Positions 44,829 to 53,322 of a stretch of DNA of 64,000 bases are shown here, one piece after another. Below the pieces are notes generated by a model that was not told the origin of the DNA, made no database searches, and worked only from the letters and a program-made list of their open reading frames with translations. Source of the DNA: Ancylobacter novellus (lineage in GTDB: Bacteria > Pseudomonadota > Alphaproteobacteria > Rhizobiales > Xanthobacteraceae). Location of the stretch: the NCBI GenBank assembly GCA_003241485.1, contig QFQD01000002.1, positions 124,001 through 188,000 on the forward strand, in the 5' to 3' direction. The translations under genes were made by a program, and so were the position numbers. How positions within the stretch are numbered: the first letter of the stretch is position 1; each line of letters starts with the position of its first letter.

Positions 44829-46271
44829 TCAGGGCTGCGGCGGGTTCTGGTTGGGAACCGGAAGCCCCCAGGACATGTAGGCCTGCCGGAACGCCTGGTC
44901 GCCGGGCACGCCCTTGTCCAGCACGAGGATGGCGCGCCGGCCGTTCTCGAACACGACGGGAATGTCGAGGAAGTTGCGAGTGATCAGCAGGCTGAGATTG
45001 CGCTGCCGGTCCGCATCCAGCGAGGACAGGCCGATCAGGAAGTAGCCCGGCGCCACGCGCACCGCCAGCCCGGTCAGCGGCACGCCCTGCGCCGATTCCG
45101 ACGACTTCGCCCGCATCCCCGGCACATTCGACGCCGCGCCGAGATCGAAATTCGGCGGAAGGTCGAACTGCACCTCGACGATGTGCGAGGCCGGAATGCT
45201 CGGGTCCTGGTTGCGCCGCAGCCGCAGCGTCACCTTCATGTTGCGGTCGGGAATCGTAATGACGGCACGTATGCCGATATCCGGCTCGCCGCCCGAGCTG
45301 GGACGGAACGTCTCGGTGCTCCAGAGCACGTTGCCGACATATTGCTGCAGGCCCTGCTCGCCGCCGCCGGCGCTCTCCTCGAACAGGACAGCGCGCTGGG
45401 CGACATCGAGATTCTGCCCCTGCCCCTGCCCCTGCGCGGTGGCCGGCACCTGCGCCGGTGTGCCGATGGTCGAGCCGGCATCGGCCGGCGCCTGCGCGAT
45501 GCGATCGGTCGACTTGCTCACCTCGGGCTGCGCCGAGGCGGTCGGCCGCGCCGCCTGTGGCGCGGGCGAGGACAGGCCGTTCATCCAGCCGACGATGGTG
45601 GCGCGCTGGGTGAAGCCAACAGCCACACCGGCAACCAGCAGCAGCGCAACGGCGGCAATGGCGATCAGCCGGCCCCGGCCGCCGGAGCGCACGGGCTCGT
45701 CGCCCGGCAGCGCGTCATGCGGCCCGGACTGCGCCGGCTCGAAGCTGGCTTCCGTATCCGTATCGGTCCCGCGACGCAGCGCGGCGAACTCGTCGGCCGA
45801 GGACAGGCGTCCGCCGGCGCCCGCCCAGGGCTCGCGCTCGGGATGCGAGATGCTCAGGCCGCTGACATAATCGTCGTCGTCCTCATCGCGCACGGGCGGC
45901 CGGTCTGTGACGCGCGGCGCGGCGGCCGGAGCCGGGTCGGGCGGGACGAAGGCAGGCTCGGCACGCGGCGGCACCTGAGCGGAAGGCGCTGCCTCGGGCT
46001 CCGGCTCCACGAAAGGCGCAGGCGCCACATAGGGCTCGGCCTCGGGCGTCGCCTCGGGGGCATCGCCATAGTCGCGTTCAAGCCGCAGAACGGCTTCTTC
46101 CAGCGACTGCTGCTCGCGCGCAATGTCCTCCGGCCGGAGCGGGGGCTCCGCGCCACGCAACTGCGTCAGCAGCGCGCGCCGGGCGCGCTCATAGACGACC
46201 TTGCGGCCGGCTTCCGACTTGTCCGGAAGTCCGCCGATGGCCCGTGCGAGAAGCGGATAATAATCGGCCAT
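44829..46271 (-). CDS. Conserved single-span membrane protein upstream of the purA locus
   Basis: 480 aa. N-terminal soluble helical part (MADYYPLLARAIGGLPDKSEAGRKVVYERAR, in segments, with a REQQSLEEAVLRLERDYG coiled-coil-like helix), a long Pro/Ala/Glu-rich linker (about 75-190), one transmembrane helix (LIAIAAVALLLVAGVAVGF near residue 205), and a C-terminal beta-rich extracytoplasmic domain (about 290-470; VQFDLPPNFDLGAASNVPG, GLAVRVAPGYFLIGLS). This architecture is conserved next to purA in Hyphomicrobiales. Function unknown. It follows purA by 23 bp in the same direction. Confidence 0.75.
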   Translation of the reverse strand: MADYYPLLARAIGGLPDKSEAGRKVVYERARRALLTQLRGAEPPLRPEDIAREQQSLEEAVLRLERDYGDAPEATPEAEPYVAPAPFVEPEPEAAPSAQVPPRAEPAFVPPDPAPAAAPRVTDRPPVRDEDDDDYVSGLSISHPEREPWAGAGGRLSSADEFAALRRGTDTDTEASFEPAQSGPHDALPGDEPVRSGGRGRLIAIAAVALLLVAGVAVGFTQRATIVGWMNGLSSPAPQAARPTASAQPEVSKSTDRIAQAPADAGSTIGTPAQVPATAQGQGQGQNLDVAQRAVLFEESAGGGEQGLQQYVGNVLWSTETFRPSSGGEPDIGIRAVITIPDRNMKVTLRLRRNQDPSIPASHIVEVQFDLPPNFDLGAASNVPGMRAKSSESAQGVPLTGLAVRVAPGYFLIGLSSLDADRQRNLSLLITRNFLDIPVVFENGRRAILVLDKGVPGDQAFRQAYMSWGLPVPNQNPPQP

Positions 46272-46294
46272 GCGCTAGTGGCTCGGTTCGCCGT

Positions 46295-47590
46295 TCACGA
46301 TTCGAAGGGATTCTGGACCAGGATGGTATCATCGCGTTCGGGGCTGGTGGACAGCAACGCGACAGGGCACCCGATCAGTTCCTCGATTCGGCGGACATAT
46401 TTCACCGCTTCGGCCGGAAGATTCGCCCAGGAGCGTGCTCCTGCGGTGGATCCGCTCCAGCCCTCGATGGTCTCGTAGATCGGCTCGACCCGCGCCTGCG
46501 CGTCCTGACCGGCGGGGAAATAGTCGATCTCCTCCCCGTCCAGCCGGTAGCGCGTGCACACTTTCAGCTCGTCGAAGCCGTCCAGCACGTCGAGCTTGGT
46601 CAGCGCGATGCCGGTGATGCCGGAGGTGCGCACGGTCTGGCGCACCAGCACGGCGTCGAACCAGCCGCAACGGCGCGGCCGGCCCGTCACGGTGCCAAAT
46701 TCATGGCCCCGCTCGCCGATCCGGCGGCCGATCTCGTCGTGCAGTTCCGAGGGGAACGGGCCTTCGCCGACGCGCGTCGTATAGGCCTTGGTGATGCCGA
46801 GCACATAGCCGATCGCGCCCGGGCCGAGGCCCGAACCCGTCGCCGCCTGCGACGCCACCGTGTTGGACGAGGTCACGAAGGGATAGGTGCCATGGTCCAC
46901 GTCGAGCAGCGCGCCCTGCGCGCCCTCGAACAGGATCTTTGAGCCGTGCCGGCGCTCGTCGTCCAGCAGCGCCCAGGTGCGGTCCATGAAGGGCAGCACC
47001 TTCGGCGCGATCTCGATAAGCTCCGCGCGCAGCTTGGCGGCATCGACTTCCTCGATCCCCAAACCGCGCCGCAGCGGGTTGTGATGGGCGAGCAGCCGGT
47101 CGATCTTCTCGGCAAGCGTGTCCGGGTGGGAAAGGTCCACGAGGCGAATGGCGCGCCGGCCGACCTTGTCCTCATAAGCGGGCCCGATGCCGCGCTTGGT
47201 GGTGCCGATCTTGGTGCCGGTGGCCGCGGCGTTCTCGCGGATGGCGTCGAGTTCGCGATGCAGCGGCAGGATGAGGGAGGCATTCTCGGCCACGCGCAGG
47301 CGCTCCGGCGTCACCTCGACGCCCTGACCGCGAATGCGACCGATCTCGTCCATCAGCGCCCACGGGTCCAGCACCACGCCATTGCCGATCACCGAAAGGC
47401 GCGCGCCGCGCACGAGACCGGACGGCAGCAGCGACAGCTTGTAGGTGTTGTTGCCGACGACCAGCGTATGGCCGGCATTATGCCCGCCCTGGAAGCGAAC
47501 CACGACATCAGCCTGCTCGCTGAGCCAATCGACGATCTTGCCCTTACCCTCGTCGCCCCACTGGGAACCGACGACGACCACATTCGCCAC
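46295..47590 (-). CDS. purA: Adenylosuccinate synthetase
   Basis: 431 aa from a GTG at 47590 with AGGAG nine bases upstream; longer frames would add over 70 non-family codons. GTP-binding [17 protein letters not shown] at residues 7-23, the [16 protein letters not shown] block near 35, [14 protein letters not shown] near 128 and [19 protein letters not shown] near 235 are all intact. It joins IMP and aspartate in AMP synthesis. A terminator-like hairpin lies in its leader. Confidence 0.95.
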   Translation of the reverse strand: MANVVVVGSQWGDEGKGKIVDWLSEQADVVVRFQGGHNAGHTLVVGNNTYKLSLLPSGLVRGARLSVIGNGVVLDPWALMDEIGRIRGQGVEVTPERLRVAENASLILPLHRELDAIRENAAATGTKIGTTKRGIGPAYEDKVGRRAIRLVDLSHPDTLAEKIDRLLAHHNPLRRGLGIEEVDAAKLRAELIEIAPKVLPFMDRTWALLDDERRHGSKILFEGAQGALLDVDHGTYPFVTSSNTVASQAATGSGLGPGAIGYVLGITKAYTTRVGEGPFPSELHDEIGRRIGERGHEFGTVTGRPRRCGWFDAVLVRQTVRTSGITGIALTKLDVLDGFDELKVCTRYRLDGEEIDYFPAGQDAQARVEPIYETIEGWSGSTAGARSWANLPAEAVKYVRRIEELIGCPVALLSTSPERDDTILVQNPFES

Positions 47591-47645
47591 GAGCCAAGCT
47601 CCTGATTGCGTCGTGCTGGCGCCGCCTCGCCGCGCCCGCACAGAG

Positions 47646-47674
47646 AAAACCCCGGCGAAGCTGTCCGACCGGGG
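47646..47674 (-). terminator. Terminator-like hairpin in the purA leader
   Basis: On the minus strand CCCCGG...CCGGGG with a 13-base loop is followed by TTTTC. It lies 56-84 bases upstream of the purA GTG, and the gene to its right points the other way, so it can only act within a purA leader transcript. Possible attenuator. Confidence 0.4.
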
Positions 47675-47877
47675 CTCGAACCTCTTAAGGGATCGCTCCC
47701 GGACAGGCAAGGAATTGTCCGTCGCAGGCCTGCGCCATCCCGTCCCCTCACCCGTCCGGCGGCTAACCGGCGCGCGCGACAGCACGATATTGCAGGAGTG
47801 CAACCAACCGAGCCTTGCCTTTGCAGGGCCTCCGGCGACCTACTGGCCGCAGTACCTGCGCCTGCGGAGACCTGGAC

Positions 47878-48774
47878 ATGACCGCCCTCAGCCCGAACGC
47901 TTCCTCTCTCGACGTCAATGGCGGCCTGCCGAGCGGGCTCTCCATGGGTGCCGTGCGGCTGCGCGTGCGCGATGCGGCCCGCTCGATCGCCTTCTATACC
48001 GGCACGCTTGGCCTCGCCCGGCTGGGCACGGATGCCGACGGCATCGTCCGTCTCGGTGTCGGCAGCCAGGTGCTGATCGAGCTGGAGGAACGGCCGGAGG
48101 CCCGCCCGCGCCCGCGCGGCACCACCGGCCTGTTCCACGTCGCCCTGCTTGTGCCGGACCGCCCCGCGCTGGCCGTGGTGCTGCGCCGGCTGGTGGCCCA
48201 GCAGGCGCGCCTCGGCGCGTCCGACCACATCGTCAGCGAGGCGCTCTATCTCGACGATCCCGACGGCAACGGCATCGAGATCTACCGCGACCGCCCGGCG
48301 TCGGAATGGCGCTGGCAGGGCGACACGGTCGAAATGGCGACCGACCATCTCGACGGGCGGGCCCTGCTGGCCGAGGCTCCCGCCAACGTGCCGCTGGACG
48401 CGCCGCTGCCACCGGGCACCCGCGTCGGCCATGTGCACCTGCAGGTCGGCGATCTCGCCGGCGCACGGCGCTTCTATATCGAGCACTTCGGCTATGACCT
48501 CACCACGGACCGCTATCCCGGCGCGCTGTTCGTCAGCGCCGGGCGCTATCACCACCATCTAGGCCTGAACATCTGGCAGAGCCGGGGCGGCAGCGCGGCG
48601 CCGCAGGACAGCGTCGGCCTTGTCCGCTACGAGGTCGTGCTCCCGCAGGCGGGCGACGTGGATGCGCTGCGCGCACGGCTTTCGGCGGCCGGCGAAAGCG
48701 TCACCGTCACGCCGGGCGGCTTCGAGGCGACCGATCCCTGGGGCACGAAGGTGCTGGTCCGCGCGGCGGGCTGA
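47878..48774 (+). CDS. Double VOC (glyoxalase/extradiol dioxygenase fold) protein
   Basis: 298 aa with two vicinal-oxygen-chelate modules: GAVRLRVRDAARSIAFYTGTLGL near residue 24 and VGHVHLQVGDLAGARRFYIEHFGY near 182 (in segments). Metal-type residues in module 1 include His in GLFHVALLV and Glu in GNGIEIYRD; in module 2 His in GHVHLQV is kept. This layout is that of CatE-like catechol 2,3-dioxygenase proteins, but many are uncharacterised. CGGAGA lies before the ATG. It is divergent from purA across 287 bp in which no other gene is seen. Confidence 0.82.
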   Translation: MTALSPNASSLDVNGGLPSGLSMGAVRLRVRDAARSIAFYTGTLGLARLGTDADGIVRLGVGSQVLIELEERPEARPRPRGTTGLFHVALLVPDRPALAVVLRRLVAQQARLGASDHIVSEALYLDDPDGNGIEIYRDRPASEWRWQGDTVEMATDHLDGRALLAEAPANVPLDAPLPPGTRVGHVHLQVGDLAGARRFYIEHFGYDLTTDRYPGALFVSAGRYHHHLGLNIWQSRGGSAAPQDSVGLVRYEVVLPQAGDVDALRARLSAAGESVTVTPGGFEATDPWGTKVLVRAAG

Positions 48775-48918
48775 GCGGCACGGCGCGCGCATTCCATCGC
48801 GGCGGCGCGCAGGGCGATCAGATTAATTCATAACCGCCCCCGCTTCGCGGAACCGGAAAATGTTCTAGATCATGCGTGCACCAACGGCCTTTGTCGTGGG
48901 TCCCTGCCGGATTGCGCC

Positions 48919-49839
48919 ATGTTCCGCCGCCTGTTCGACGCGCCTTATGTGCTGCTGAGTCTCGTTTCGCTGTTCTGGTCCGGCAATATCGTGCTTGGGC
49001 GGCATGTGGCCGGGCAGGTGCCGCCGGTGGCGCTGGCGTGGTTCCGCTGGACGCTGGCCTTCGCGATCCTGCTGCCCTTCACCTGGCGCTATCTCCGGCA
49101 GGACGGGCCGGTCATCCGCCGCAATATCGGCGTGCTGACGCTGCTCTCGCTGTCCGGCATCACGCTGTACAACACCATCTATTACTGGGCGCTGCAGTAC
49201 AGCCCGGCGCTCAACGGCCTGCTGATGACCTCGACCGGCCCGCTGCTGATCGCCGCCTGGTCCTTCGTGCTCATCGGCGAAAGGCTCTCGCTCGGGCAGG
49301 CTTTCGGCATCCTGCTGTCGCTCGCCGGCGTGCTCGTCATCCTGTGCCGCGGCGACCTGAGCGTGCTGACCCGCATTGATTTCAACATCGGCGACATCTT
49401 GTTCCTCGTCGCCATGGTGCTTTACGCCTTCTATTCGGCGCTGCTGGCGAAGCGGCCGGCGATGAGCCGCTACGGCTTCCTCGCCTTTTCGCTCGGCTGG
49501 GGTGCGGCCTTGCTCACACCGGCCTTCATCTGGGAGCGCCTGGAGGGGCCCGCGCTGCATTTCGACGGGCTGACGCTGGCCTCCATCCTCTACGTCGCCG
49601 TCTTCCCCTCGGTGCTGGCCTATCTCTTCTTCAATCGCGGCGTGGAACTGGTGGGGCCGAACCGGGCCGCACCGTTCTTCCACCTCATGCCGATGTTCGG
49701 CTCGGTGCTGGCGATCCTGTTCCTTGGCGAGACCCCGCATCTCTACCACGCGGTCGGCTATGCGCTGGTGCTCGGCGGGGTGATCACCGCGACACTGTTC
49801 GGACGCCGCAAGGCGGTCAGCCCAACTCGAAGCTCGTGA
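48919..49839 (+). CDS. EamA/DMT-superfamily transporter
   Basis: 306 aa, ten predicted helices, two EamA repeats (PYVLLSLVSLFWSGNIVLGRHVAGQ near residue 8, and the second starting near FNIGDILFLVAMVLYAFYSALLAKR at 153). The Pro-rich signature LMPMFGSVLAILFLGETPHLYHA is near residue 258. Likely a metabolite exporter. Its 3' end overlaps the convergent acetyltransferase gene by 23 bp. Substrate unknown. Confidence 0.86.
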   Translation: MFRRLFDAPYVLLSLVSLFWSGNIVLGRHVAGQVPPVALAWFRWTLAFAILLPFTWRYLRQDGPVIRRNIGVLTLLSLSGITLYNTIYYWALQYSPALNGLLMTSTGPLLIAAWSFVLIGERLSLGQAFGILLSLAGVLVILCRGDLSVLTRIDFNIGDILFLVAMVLYAFYSALLAKRPAMSRYGFLAFSLGWGAALLTPAFIWERLEGPALHFDGLTLASILYVAVFPSVLAYLFFNRGVELVGPNRAAPFFHLMPMFGSVLAILFLGETPHLYHAVGYALVLGGVITATLFGRRKAVSPTRSS

Positions 49840-50671
49840 CGCCGTAGAGCTTTTCCAGCGCCACCGGCCGCACCGGCCCGGTATACATGCGCGCGGTCTC
49901 GAACACCGGCGCGAGGCCGTGACGCCGCGCCAGCGCGACCGCCGCGGCGTTCGGCTCCGGCACGTCGAGCACGATGTCGGCGTCCCCCGCCACGGCACTG
50001 AGCGCGCCATAGACCGCCTCGGCCACCGCCGCATCCTCCGCCACCAGCGGCCCGATCTTCCAGCCGTGCCGGGCGGGGCGCACCACGCCCCAACCGGCAA
50101 GCCGCCCCTCGCGCAGCACGGCGCGCCCGGCATGACCGGATGTCGCCAGCCACGCTTTCAAAAACGCTGCACGCGGTGCCGGGAAGATCGCCGCGTCGCT
50201 CGCTTGGATCATCTCGAACGGCACCCGCGCCAGATCGACCGTATCGCCATCCGCGCCCGCGCCCCGAGCTTCTCCCCGTGCCTTTCCGGCAAACCGGATG
50301 TTGCGATAGGCGAGACGGAACCCCTGCGAGGCATAATTTGCCTGCTGCGCCACGACACCGTCGAGGCCGACGGTGCGCGCGCCCGCATGGGCGAGGCCCG
50401 CCTGCCACAGCTTCCAGCCAATGCCGCGCCCGCGCAGTTCGGGCCGCACGATGTAGAAGCCGAGAAAGGCGAAGTGCGCGTCGTAATTGACCACGGAGAT
50501 CGTCGCCGCCGGTACCCCGTCGACCTCGGCCACCCAGAAGCCCTGCTCGTCCACCGCGCCGAAGGCGGCCGCATCCGCGAGGCCCGGATTCCAGCCCTCC
50601 GCCGCGGCCCAGTCGAGGGCCAGCCCGATTTCACCCGACGCGAGAGGGCGGATATGAACGGTGTCGGTCAT
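49817..50671 (-). CDS. GNAT-family N-acetyltransferase
   Basis: 284 aa. The N-terminal half is a GNAT domain with the acetyl-CoA loop RPELRGRGIGWKLWQAGLAHA near residue 88 (in segments) and the preceding strand FLGFYIV. The C-terminal 130 residues look like the YitH/HolE-type extension seen in DUF-bearing acetyltransferases (LKAWLATSGHAGRAVLREGRLAGWGVVRPARHGWKIGPLV in segments). Substrate unknown. Gene is divergent from a small channel gene by 32 bp. Confidence 0.83.
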   Translation of the reverse strand: MTDTVHIRPLASGEIGLALDWAAAEGWNPGLADAAAFGAVDEQGFWVAEVDGVPAATISVVNYDAHFAFLGFYIVRPELRGRGIGWKLWQAGLAHAGARTVGLDGVVAQQANYASQGFRLAYRNIRFAGKARGEARGAGADGDTVDLARVPFEMIQASDAAIFPAPRAAFLKAWLATSGHAGRAVLREGRLAGWGVVRPARHGWKIGPLVAEDAAVAEAVYGALSAVAGDADIVLDVPEPNAAAVALARRHGLAPVFETARMYTGPVRPVALEKLYGVTSFELG

Positions 50672-50703
50672 GGATGGGCCATTGATTCGCCTGCCGGAGC
50701 CCT

Positions 50704-51162
50704 ATGATGGTGGAAGAACTCGTCGTCGGCATCATGATGAACATCATGGTCATGATGGTGCATCTGGCCGCAACCTTCCTGCTCATCGTGCTGGTGCGGC
50801 CCTTCGAGCGGTGGCTGTGGGACCAGCCGCATCTGCGCCTCATGCTGGCGCTGCTGACCGCCAATGCGATCCTGCTGACCGCGCATCTGCTCGAGGTCGG
50901 CTGCTGGTCGCTGGTCTACGCCTATCGCGAACTCGTGCAGTTCCCCGTCGACGCCTATTACTCGGCCTTCGTGAACTACACGACGCTCGGCTATGGCGAC
51001 ACGCTGCAGAACACCCGCACCCGCCTGCTTGGTCCGCTCACCGCTGCCAGCGGCATCCTGATGTTCGGCTGGTCGACGGCCCTGCTCATCTATGTGCTGC
51101 AGAGCCACCTGCCGCGCCTCGTGCCGGACCGTCCGGCCGGCAAGAAGCCTCCGCCGCACTAG
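50704..51162 (+). CDS. Small two-helix potassium-channel-like protein
   Basis: 152 aa. About four hydrophobic segments; the last two flank YSAFVNYTTLGYGD near residue 90-103, which carries the TxGYGD selectivity-filter signature of Ion_trans_2 channels. No RCK or cyclic-nucleotide domain follows; the tail is short and basic (RPAGKKPPPH). The N-terminus is very Met-rich (MMVEELVVGIMMNIMVMMVH). It should form tetramers in the inner membrane if it is a true channel. Its end overlaps the convergent MliC-like gene by 4 bp. Confidence 0.8.
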   Translation: MMVEELVVGIMMNIMVMMVHLAATFLLIVLVRPFERWLWDQPHLRLMLALLTANAILLTAHLLEVGCWSLVYAYRELVQFPVDAYYSAFVNYTTLGYGDTLQNTRTRLLGPLTAASGILMFGWSTALLIYVLQSHLPRLVPDRPAGKKPPPH

Positions 51163-51524
51163 TCCTGCGTGCAACTGGCGACGGGCGGGGCGCTCTCGCC
51201 CTGCGTCAGGTCGTAGAGGCTGGCCGAATTGCCCTTGGTCCACCAGACGAAGCGGTCGCCGGCATATTTGGCGCCGGAGCCCGCCAGAACATTCGCCATC
51301 ACCACGAACTCGTCATTGAAGGCGACGGTCGCCAGCGCGATCGGCGGCGCGTTGATATAGGTCGCCGTCACGCCCTTCAGCTTGTCGCAGCTATAGGTGA
51401 CCTTGGTGGTGACGACCGAGGCCCCCTTGGGCAGCGGGATGACGATGCGGTCCGCCGCGACGGCGGGGCCGGCGCAGCCGAGCATCACGGCGATGGCGAG
51501 GAGGCGGAACTGAGGTGCGATCAC
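51159..51524 (-). CDS. MliC-like periplasmic lysozyme inhibitor
   Basis: 121 aa from a GTG at 51524 (GGAG eight bases upstream, six bases after the puuE stop). Signal peptide LLAIAVMLGCAGPAVAAD; the Cys may be lipidated, or it is simple signal. The mature domain fits MliC: VTYSCDKLKGVTATYINAP, an AxGSGAKYAGDRFVWWTKGNSASLYD core near residue 85-110, and a closing Cys (VASCTQD). MliC proteins protect peptidoglycan from C-type lysozyme. It is encoded directly behind puuE, which has no obvious functional tie. Confidence 0.78.
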   Translation of the reverse strand: MIAPQFRLLAIAVMLGCAGPAVAADRIVIPLPKGASVVTTKVTYSCDKLKGVTATYINAPPIALATVAFNDEFVVMANVLAGSGAKYAGDRFVWWTKGNSASLYDLTQGESAPPVASCTQD

Positions 51525-51529
51525 GGGGG

Positions 51530-52447
51530 TCACTCCGGCTTGTGATGGGCGTGCCAGTGGCGGGCGATGTCGATCCGGCGCGTCACCCACACCCGGTCAT
51601 GCGCCGCGATATGATCGAGGAAACGCTCCAGCCCGACAATACGCCCCGGCCGCCCCACCAGCCGGCAGTGCAGCCCGATGTTCAGCATCTTCGGCGCCTC
51701 CGCACCCTCGGCATAGAGCGCATCGAAGCTGTCGCGCAGATAGGTGAAGAACTGGTCGGAATTGTTGAAGCCCGCCGCGACGGCAAAGCGCATGTCGTTG
51801 GTGTCGAGCGTGTAGGGGATCGACAGATGCGGCCCGCGCGGCCCCTCGATCCAGAACGGCAGGTCGTCGGAATAGATGTCGGAATCATAGAGGAAGCCGC
51901 CCTCCTCCATCACGATCCGGCGCGAATGCTCGGAGGTGCGCCCGGTGTACCAGCCCAGCGGCCGCTCGCCGACGATGCGTGTGTGCAGCGCCAGCGCGGC
52001 CTCGAAATCCGCCTTCTCCGCCTCGTAGCTGTGGTCGCGATAGTCGATCCATTTCAGACCGTGGCTGGCGATCTCCCAGTCCGCCTCCTTCATCGCGGCG
52101 ACGACGTCCGGGTTGCGCGCCAGCGCGGTGGCGACGCCGTAGACCGTCACCGGAAGGTTGCGGCGGGTGAACAGGCGCCATAGCCGCCAGAAGCCGGCGC
52201 GCGCGCCATATTCGTAGATCGACTCCATGTTCAGGTGCCGCTGGCCCGGCCATGGCTGGGCGCCGACGATCTCGGAGAGGAACGCTTCCGAGGCCTTGTC
52301 GCCGTGCAGGATGGAGTTCTCCCCGCCCTCTTCGTAGTTGATGACGAACTGCACCGCGATGCGCGCCCCGCCCGGCCATTTCGGGTCCGGTGGGTTGCGG
52401 CCATAGCCGACGAGGTCGCGGGGATAGATGGAATCGAATTTGAACAT
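51530..52447 (-). CDS. puuE: Allantoinase, PuuE (polysaccharide-deacetylase fold)
   Basis: 305 aa, the length of Pseudomonas PuuE. The NodB-fold urate-catabolism hallmark is clear: YGRNPPDPKWPGGARIAVQF near residue 14 followed by NYEEGGENSILHGD, then ASHGLKWIDYRDHSYEAEKA near 125. PuuE hydrolyses allantoin to allantoate without a metal. Start at 52447 removes 11 non-family residues. Other urate-pathway genes (uraD, uraH, allantoicase) are absent nearby, so this copy is isolated. Glyoxylate released from allantoate could feed gcl (inference). Confidence 0.88.
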   Translation of the reverse strand: MFKFDSIYPRDLVGYGRNPPDPKWPGGARIAVQFVINYEEGGENSILHGDKASEAFLSEIVGAQPWPGQRHLNMESIYEYGARAGFWRLWRLFTRRNLPVTVYGVATALARNPDVVAAMKEADWEIASHGLKWIDYRDHSYEAEKADFEAALALHTRIVGERPLGWYTGRTSEHSRRIVMEEGGFLYDSDIYSDDLPFWIEGPRGPHLSIPYTLDTNDMRFAVAAGFNNSDQFFTYLRDSFDALYAEGAEAPKMLNIGLHCRLVGRPGRIVGLERFLDHIAAHDRVWVTRRIDIARHWHAHHKPE

Positions 52448-52612
52448 GGGGGCGACTCGGGACGGCGCATGGAAAATCACATCGCGCCGAAGCTAATGCC
52501 TCCGCGCGGCCGGCGGAACATTATCTCGCAGCTGCGGCATGAATCTCGGCTTTCCCTCTCGACAAGCCGGAACAGGCCGGTGTTGATGTCGCAAACAGCC
52601 TGAAGGTGTCCG

Positions 52613-53260
52613 ATGTCGCTTCCCGATCCCAGCCTCCTGCTTGCCCGCGCCCCGGTGGTTCCCGTCGTCACGGTTCCGAGCGTCGCCGCCGGCGTCAAGC
52701 TCGCCCGCGCTCTGGTCGAAGGCGGGCTGCCGCTGATCGAGGTCACGCTGCGCACGCCGGTGGCGCTGGAAGCCATCGCCGCCATCGCCGCCGAAGTGCC
52801 GGACGCGATCGTCGGCGCCGGCACGGTGACGCGCCCCGAACTGGTGCAGAAGTCGATCGAGGCCGGCGCGCGCTTCCTCGTCAGCCCCGGCTGCCCGCCC
52901 GCGCTCGCGGAGGCGCTGGCGGAAGCGCCGGTGCCGGTCATGCCGGGCTGCGCCACGGCCACCGAGGCGATGGCGCTGCATGCGCTGGGCTTCCCGGTGC
53001 TGAAGCTGTTCCCGGCCGAATCGGTCGGCGGCGCCAACCTCATCAAGTCGCTCGCCGGCCCGTTGCCGGATCTGCGCTTCTGCCCGACCGGCGGCATCGG
53101 CCCGCACAATGTCGCCAGCTACCTGTCGCAGCCCAACATTCTCGCGGTCGGCGGCTCGTGGGTGTGCCCCAATGAAGCGGTGGCGCTGGGTGACTGGGAG
53201 CAGATCGTCGCCCTGTCCAAGGCCGCCGCCAAGCTGCACCGCGCGGCGTTCCCCGGCTGA
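52613..53260 (+). CDS. eda: KDPG/KHG aldolase
   Basis: 215 aa class I aldolase of the Entner-Doudoroff route. Substrate Glu in PLIEVTLRTPVALEAI near residue 40, the Arg/Thr segment GAGTVTRPELVQ near 68, and the Schiff-base Lys in FPVLKLFPAESVGG near 128. It splits KDPG to pyruvate and glyceraldehyde 3-phosphate, matching the kdgK gene at 20.5 kb. A bidirectional terminator lies 10 bp after the stop. Confidence 0.94.
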   Translation: MSLPDPSLLLARAPVVPVVTVPSVAAGVKLARALVEGGLPLIEVTLRTPVALEAIAAIAAEVPDAIVGAGTVTRPELVQKSIEAGARFLVSPGCPPALAEALAEAPVPVMPGCATATEAMALHALGFPVLKLFPAESVGGANLIKSLAGPLPDLRFCPTGGIGPHNVASYLSQPNILAVGGSWVCPNEAVALGDWEQIVALSKAAAKLHRAAFPG

Positions 53261-53269
53261 GAAAAACAG

Positions 53270-53297
53270 ACGCCCGCCGAGATATCCCGGCGGGCGT
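53270..53297. terminator. Bidirectional terminator between eda and serA
   Basis: ACGCCCGCCG-AGATATCC-CGGCGGGCGT. On the minus strand it is followed by CTGTTTTTC (from GAAAAACAG at 53261-53269), a good end for serA; the plus side has only TGGTGT. Confidence 0.8.
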
Positions 53298-53322
53298 TGG
53301 TGTCTCCAGCGCGTGGCTTCCC

